Origin: Bacillota bacterium
GTDB lineage: Bacteria; Bacillota; Clostridia; Acetivibrionales; DSM-1351
Direction of reading: 5' to 3'
DNA: 15,894 nucleotides
NCBI GenBank assembly: GCA_023392075.1
Contig: JAEVZU010000021.1
Location: 1-15,894 of the forward strand
The notes under the pieces were generated by a model. That model was not told where the DNA came from. It made no database searches and was given only the letters and a program-made list of their open reading frames with translations. Below are positions 11,220 through 15,894 of this stretch, one piece after another; position 1 is the first letter of the stretch; each line of letters opens with the position of its first letter. The translations under genes and the position numbers were made by a program.

Positions 11220-14200
11220 TTAGACGCACAGCTTATTATGGATAATTACTCCCATGTGGTTCAAATCCAGTTCCAGAGCTTTATGGAATTGTTCCCGGGC
11301 AATACCGGCAGTTCCCAGTCCCAGATAATTGAGTCCCAGATTTCCCAACCCCATAAGATATCTGCAGTGTATAATGTTTCTTTTGTCCAGATCTTCGTCA
11401 AATATGAGAAAATCGGGAAGTGATACTGCAAAGTAATCTATGGTAACATGATCATTTATATGGGCTTCACCATATTTTATCAATTTATCGAATATTGCTT
11501 TAGCCCTGTCACGGTTGCCCAGCTTGATATGAGCCAAACCTTGATAAAAAATCATTTCAGGGGGCTGATCGTTGTAGTACATTGCACTTGTGGGCTCATC
11601 AAGGCCAACCGAGGCCTTAAGGAAGTATTCTTTTGCCCTTTCGGCATTTTTCAGGCCCTCGTATGCACAACCCAGATAATAGTTCAGATTGTTTTCCTGT
11701 GCACCGAACAGCTTACCTTCACCTAAGTTGTGAGGATAAGCCAGAGCTTCACTTAATACGGCGATGGCGCCTTCAAACTTATTTCCGGAAATGAGCTGTT
11801 TACCCAGCTCTATATTGCAGTTGACATACTGCTTTGTAATTTTTCCTTCTCCGCCTTCCCAGGGATGGAATTTTCTCTTTGAGATCAGGTCCCTGGCTTT
11901 TTGGAAATCACCGCTGATATTGATTAATGTAATATATTCAACATACAGATCATCCCTTATTTCAACCAGATCAATGTACCTTTCAAAGTTCCTGAGCCGT
12001 TCCTCAGGCGCAACACCGAGTTTTTTATACAGTTGATCCAATTCAAGGAAAACTCTTGAATCCTCCTGATTAAGCCGGAAAGCTTTTTCAAGAGACTCTC
12101 TGGTCTTAATTTCATCGTGGAGCTTATTGTAGTAGGCCAAAGAAAGGTTTCTGTGAACCGTAGGATAGGTATCGTCCAGTTCTCTTGATTTTTCCCAGCA
12201 GGCAACGGCTTCTTCATACTGCTTCCTGTCATACCACAGGTTGCCCAAATAGTAAAAAGCTTTGGAATCGCCAGGGTTAACCCTTTGAACCGTTTGCAGG
12301 ACAAGTATGTCTTCAAGGCGGTTTGGAAAACAGTAATCAGGCCTTGCTGCCGCGCCTTTACTAAAGTAGTTCAGTGCGGCTTCATCCTGTCCCAGGGATA
12401 AAAGATTCCAGCCTGTATAGTAATAGAGCATAGGGCTGACATCAGCGGCTGCACTTCGTGAAATAAGTCGCTCAAGTATTTCAACGGCTTCCTTGTACAT
12501 ACCGCAGTCGGAATAATCCAGGGACAATTCTATATAGTTTTTAAGGTCATTTCTCATGAGAATATCAAGTTCCTCGAGCAGCTGACCGGCTGACTTGAGA
12601 TTTCCGGTCTCCCTGGCTATAAGGTATAGCTCGTTTCTGGCACCGAAATCCATAATATCTATATCAATTGTTTCTTTTGCAAAGCTCCCGGCTTTATTAA
12701 AGTTTCCGGATTTACGCAGTAAAGCCGTTTTCAGGTTTCTAGCCTTGAAGTTGTGATAATTTCTGACTATTGATTTTTCTATATGCTTTTTAGCCAGGTC
12801 AAACTCCTGCCTTATGCTGTTAATTTTTGCAAGGGAGAAGTATCCGCAGTCCTGCATTGCTACATTCCAGCATGCCTTATAAAATGCATCGTAGGCTTCA
12901 TCCAGCTTACCCTGCATTTTCAGGGAGAGACCAAGGTTATAGCAGGGTTCTCCGTCATAAGGATTGGGATTGTGTCTGGTTGAGGTCTTTACGGCAGTTC
13001 TGAAGTATTGCTCACTCTTTGCAAACCGGCCTCTTCTGAACAATAAGGTTCCGTAAGCGTTGTTTATGCGTATATCTTCAGGATCTCTGCGCAGGCCTTC
13101 CTCGTAATAATTTTCCGGTTCATAGGTGGCATGTCTGTACTGTTCCAGGTGGATTCCCGCAAGATACAGGGCCTCGGTATTGGCTAGCTCCGAAGGTTGG
13201 GAAATTGCCTTTGCGGCATTTGGGACCAAATCCTGTTCGACGATTTTAGGGGTATACGCAACAAGCACTCTGCCATCCTTATCGGTTACCGTAAGTGTCA
13301 GGTCGGTTTCATTATCACCTTCTGCAAGCAGGCATTCAAAATTATAAGTATTTACAGGTGATATCTCGGTCGTGATTTTGTGATAGACCGAATTTTTACC
13401 TCTGAGTTCAATTTCAGCTTTTTCAAAAACAGAAGTAGCGTACACCGATATTTTAATTTTGTCTTTTTTGACATCAAGGTTTACGGCTGCATCAATCGAT
13501 GCATTTTTTACCATCCCTATGTTTTTATAAGGCATGAAGTACTGTGTGAAGGTCTTTTCCTCGTATGGGTTGAGCCAGGTGAAGTCAGGCTGATTATCGG
13601 TGAAAACTCCGGTCATTAGTTCTATATACGGCCCGTCTTCATCGGTAAGATTTCTGTCCCATGCCTGGCCGAAATCACCATTACCCCAGGTCCATTGCTT
13701 CTTACCCGGTGAAATATGATGATCTGCAATATGCAGCAGACCGGCCTGTTTTTGATGATCATATCCGCCGACAAAATTGTAGTCGGATTTGTAAGCCATA
13801 TAAGAGGTGGGGACGGGGATGTTTTTATATTTTGATATATCCACTCCTGCCGAATAGTCTACCTTATAGTAGGTGCCTGTTGCTATTGGGAAGGTGGAAA
13901 CATCCCGCTTGCCATGGTCAAATACTGCCGTGACATCGGGCGGGAAAACCGACTGAGTGTGATCGTTTACTGCAACCGCAGGATTTGCCCACCATAGAAA
14001 GGTCTGCGGCTCGCAGGTTCTGTTATATAACTGGGCCTTAATTTCCAGATAAGCTTTATCAGGATATATGGTAAAACCTGCAGTTACCTTTGTTCCGTAC
14101 ATTTGATCGATTTCGCCTATCCAGCAGGTTTTACTGCCATCCGCATTCTCTTTGAGCGTGTACTCAACCGGAGAGTAAGTGCTTGGTCTATGATGCTGCG

Positions 14201-14570
14201 GCCAGTTGAATTCTATTCCGCCGGAAATCCAGGGGCCGGCAAGACCGACCAGTGCGGGTTTTACAACCTGATTGTAATAGACAAAATCGTAGCTGTTAGT
14301 TTTGTCAAGAGCTCTCTGGATTCTGCCTCCCAATTCAGGTATTATCCAGATCTGGATATAGTCATTTTCAAGAAATACCACACGGTACTTCTGCGTTACT
14401 TTATTGTCATATATTTTATCAATTACAGGCAGGGGATAAACTTTCCCGGAGCTGCCCTGATAAACCCTTTTCTCCAAAAACATGGGGTTTTTATCCGGTT
14501 TTCCTATGGGATAGGTTGGAAGCTCTATGTCTTCTTCCCACATTAATGCTTTTCCTTTTGAATCTGCCAT
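11220..14570 (-). CDS. DUF5107 domain protein with long TPR array
   Basis: A 1116-residue protein read leftward. Residues about 40-340 form the DUF5107 region, with IIPELGGRIQ at 76-85 and GGIEFNWPQHHRPS near 116-129. The PELGG pattern is like that of galactose-mutarotase-type beta-sandwich proteins, so a sugar-binding or sugar-modifying function is plausible. A linking beta-rich part spans about 345-460, and from about 470 to the end there are many tetratricopeptide repeats (for example YLGNLWYDRKQYEEAVACWEKS), which make a protein-binding superhelix. There is no signal peptide, so it should act in the cytoplasm. AAGGAGG at 14585-14579 gives a firm start. It is divergent from the AraC-type gene, whose downstream gene has the same PELGG motif, which suggests one carbohydrate-linked regulon. 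Confidence 0.87.
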   Translation of the reverse strand: MADSKGKALMWEEDIELPTYPIGKPDKNPMFLEKRVYQGSSGKVYPLPVIDKIYDNKVTQKYRVVFLENDYIQIWIIPELGGRIQRALDKTNSYDFVYYNQVVKPALVGLAGPWISGGIEFNWPQHHRPSTYSPVEYTLKENADGSKTCWIGEIDQMYGTKVTAGFTIYPDKAYLEIKAQLYNRTCEPQTFLWWANPAVAVNDHTQSVFPPDVTAVFDHGKRDVSTFPIATGTYYKVDYSAGVDISKYKNIPVPTSYMAYKSDYNFVGGYDHQKQAGLLHIADHHISPGKKQWTWGNGDFGQAWDRNLTDEDGPYIELMTGVFTDNQPDFTWLNPYEEKTFTQYFMPYKNIGMVKNASIDAAVNLDVKKDKIKISVYATSVFEKAEIELRGKNSVYHKITTEISPVNTYNFECLLAEGDNETDLTLTVTDKDGRVLVAYTPKIVEQDLVPNAAKAISQPSELANTEALYLAGIHLEQYRHATYEPENYYEEGLRRDPEDIRINNAYGTLLFRRGRFAKSEQYFRTAVKTSTRHNPNPYDGEPCYNLGLSLKMQGKLDEAYDAFYKACWNVAMQDCGYFSLAKINSIRQEFDLAKKHIEKSIVRNYHNFKARNLKTALLRKSGNFNKAGSFAKETIDIDIMDFGARNELYLIARETGNLKSAGQLLEELDILMRNDLKNYIELSLDYSDCGMYKEAVEILERLISRSAAADVSPMLYYYTGWNLLSLGQDEAALNYFSKGAAARPDYCFPNRLEDILVLQTVQRVNPGDSKAFYYLGNLWYDRKQYEEAVACWEKSRELDDTYPTVHRNLSLAYYNKLHDEIKTRESLEKAFRLNQEDSRVFLELDQLYKKLGVAPEERLRNFERYIDLVEIRDDLYVEYITLINISGDFQKARDLISKRKFHPWEGGEGKITKQYVNCNIELGKQLISGNKFEGAIAVLSEALAYPHNLGEGKLFGAQENNLNYYLGCAYEGLKNAERAKEYFLKASVGLDEPTSAMYYNDQPPEMIFYQGLAHIKLGNRDRAKAIFDKLIKYGEAHINDHVTIDYFAVSLPDFLIFDEDLDKRNIIHCRYLMGLGNLGLNYLGLGTAGIAREQFHKALELDLNHMGVIIHNKLCV

Positions 14571-14808
14571 TAATAATTCCTCCTTGTTTATTATGCAAAT
14601 TTGATTTTTTCATAATTTGTATGACAGGAATCAAATTATATTTCTATCTTAACATTATAAAATACCTGATAAAATGGAATAAAAAACGAAAGAGATGGAC
14701 TATATTACTATAAAAATTTGATTTTTTAAACATAGTATAATAAAATGAAGTATATTTGTAACATTTCAAAAAGCAGTAAACAGTTATTAGGGGAGAGAGG
14801 AGGAGGAA
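14571..14808. promoter_or_regulatory. Divergent intergenic region with repeated 14-mer
   Basis: Very AT-rich spacer between the DUF5107 gene and araC-like gene. AAATTTGATTTTTT occurs twice in direct orientation, at 14597-14610 and 14714-14727, and could be a regulator half-site. TATAAT at 14736-14741 is a candidate -10 for the AraC-type gene; a TATAAT-like hexamer on the minus strand near 14653-14658 may serve DUF5107. No good -35 boxes are seen, as expected if an activator is needed. Confidence 0.4.
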
Positions 14809-15696
14809 ATGGGGCAGATAAGAAAGATTCAGGGCTTTAAAGATGAAAAATCCATTGTGTTTCCGAGGCTTTTTCTTGAGTCGGCCAAAAGTGATCCTCT
14901 GGTGAATGCCATATATCCAACCGACATCGGCTTCTATCCACATGCACAATTTCACTATAGAGAGCGTTCGAGGGGCTGCGACCAGAATATATTGATTTAT
15001 TGTACAGGGGGAGAAGGTTTTATATTGCTGGACGGTATAAAAAACAGGATTGAAAAAGATACTCTTTTGATAATACCTCAAGGCATACCGCATACCTATG
15101 GTGCAGGTAAAACAGATCCATGGAGCATATACTGGCTTCATTTCCTTGGAAGCAACGTAAAAAATTTTCTCAGGAATATAAATGTGGAAAGCCTCATATT
15201 TCATTATGCTATAGATAAAACATCAAAGGTCAGGCTTTTGTTCGAGGATATTTTCAGTGTCCTGGAAAAAGGGTTTACCCAGGAGGCAATGATTTACTCC
15301 TCACAGGTGGTTGCGAATATTCTCGGGGCTCTGCTGTTCCAGACCCCAAATCTTGTCAGTGTGCCAAAAGAAACGGCACTCCAGGTAGAGGAGTCAATTC
15401 TTTTTATGACCATGAATTTAAAGAGGAATCTTACTCTTAAGGAATTGTCCGATCAGGCCAACCTGTCACCTACCCATTACAGTTTTTTATTTAAGAAGAG
15501 AACCGGGTATTCTCCCATAGATTATTTTTTAAGATTGAAAATAAAAAGTGCATGCCAGTATCTGGATACCACACAGCTGAGAGTTAATGAAATTTGCCAG
15601 CTGCTGGGCTTTAACGACCCGTATTACTTTTCCCGTGCATTCTACAAGATCATGCAGTTGTCTCCAACCGCATACAGGGCTGTAATGAAGGGGTAG
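14809..15696 (+). CDS. AraC-family transcriptional regulator
   Basis: A 295-residue protein with an N-terminal cupin-like ligand domain (ILIYCTGGEGFILLDG and LLIIPQGIPHTYGAG, roughly residues 60-100). The C-terminal double helix-turn-helix starts at about residue 205: LTLKELSDQANLSPTHYSFLF is the first HTH, and VNEICQLLGFNDPYYFSRAFY the second with the family signature. Such proteins commonly sense a sugar and activate a neighbouring operon. GGAGGAGGAA directly before ATG 14809 is a strong ribosome-binding site. The divergent DUF5107 gene and the gene 31 bp downstream are the probable targets. Confidence 0.93.
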   Translation: MGQIRKIQGFKDEKSIVFPRLFLESAKSDPLVNAIYPTDIGFYPHAQFHYRERSRGCDQNILIYCTGGEGFILLDGIKNRIEKDTLLIIPQGIPHTYGAGKTDPWSIYWLHFLGSNVKNFLRNINVESLIFHYAIDKTSKVRLLFEDIFSVLEKGFTQEAMIYSSQVVANILGALLFQTPNLVSVPKETALQVEESILFMTMNLKRNLTLKELSDQANLSPTHYSFLFKKRTGYSPIDYFLRLKIKSACQYLDTTQLRVNEICQLLGFNDPYYFSRAFYKIMQLSPTAYRAVMKG

Positions 15697-15727
15697 CACT
15701 ATTAGACACGGAGCTTAGGAGGTTAAC

Positions 15728-15894
15728 ATGATATATGAGAGTATTTTTAAAGGAACGAAATCAATAGTAATTGAAAGTGAGAAGCTGAAGGTGATAGTTC
15801 TGCCTGAGCTTGGCGGAAAGCTTGCATCTATTTTCAACAAACCAAAGGAATTTGAACTGTTATTTCAAAATAAGGCCGATACATATAAAAAGGC
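15728..15894 (+). CDS. Mutarotase-like protein, start only
   Basis: ATG at 15728 with AGGAGG at 15717-15722; 55 codons are seen before the window ends. KVIVLPELGGKLASIFNKPK matches the entry strand of galactose-mutarotase-like and DUF5107-like domains, with the same PELGG as in the divergent 1116-residue protein. The gene lies 31 bp after the AraC-type gene and is probably transcribed with it. The remaining domains, including any TPR region, are outside the window. Confidence 0.75.
   Translation, partial: MIYESIFKGTKSIVIESEKLKVIVLPELGGKLASIFNKPKEFELLFQNKADTYKK

Noticed and set aside
11238..14546. Several + strand ORFs of 60-147 codons
   Set aside because: All are shadows of the minus-strand DUF5107-TPR gene, without start signals or domain features.

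Overview
The window looks like a stretch of a low-GC Firmicutes chromosome, most likely a Clostridia relative of the Ruminiclostridium/Acetivibrio type. This is inferred from strong AGGAGG ribosome-binding sites, AT-rich DNA and the protein families present; no rRNA or species marker is visible. It falls into two parts that differ in base composition and organisation.

Left part (about 207-9,690) is very AT-rich and has all genes on the + strand. It reads as a gene-cassette array: unrelated, mostly single accessory genes separated by about ten copies of one structured repeat. The cargo is a P-loop kinase-like protein, two SAM methyltransferases, a Nudix hydrolase, a PlsC-like acyltransferase, an alpha/beta hydrolase, four small membrane or membrane-anchored proteins, a broken cupin, a broken zinc-ribbon gene, a 33-codon ORF and an orphan 3' gene fragment. 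Each repeat has a left half behind the preceding gene (ATATCAAGAAT, then arm TACCGCACATTCAGTT, which folds locally into a terminator hairpin with a T-run, then often a second small hairpin with a 7-nt loop). It has a right half in front of the next gene (complementary arm AACTGAATAGTGCGGTA, then a TTGACA-N17-TAGTAT promoter with a conserved spacer and a conserved leader of about 50 nt). Each unit therefore carries its own promoter, gene and terminator, bounded by inverted arms. The right arm has one extra A in the otherwise matching sequence. This resembles integron cassette arrays without an integrase in general plan and in cargo, but no canonical attC core sequences, recombinase or transposase are visible here. 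In copies B, D and H a short promoterless ORF sits between the two halves. Several cargo genes are decaying by frameshift, so the array shows turnover. A minus-strand zinc-ribbon membrane gene lies at the left edge.

Right part (about 9,690-15,894) is visibly richer in GC and has ordinary chromosomal organisation. A geranylgeranyl-reductase-family flavoprotein and a YkvA/DUF1232 membrane protein form a two-gene operon ending at a 14-bp bidirectional terminator. Converging on it is a 1116-residue DUF5107-plus-TPR protein. This is transcribed divergently from an AraC-family regulator, which is followed 31 bp later by the start of a second gene with a similar PELGG motif. The last three genes look like a carbohydrate-responsive locus (inference). 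The array may have been inserted next to this conserved block, but no attachment site or target duplication was found.
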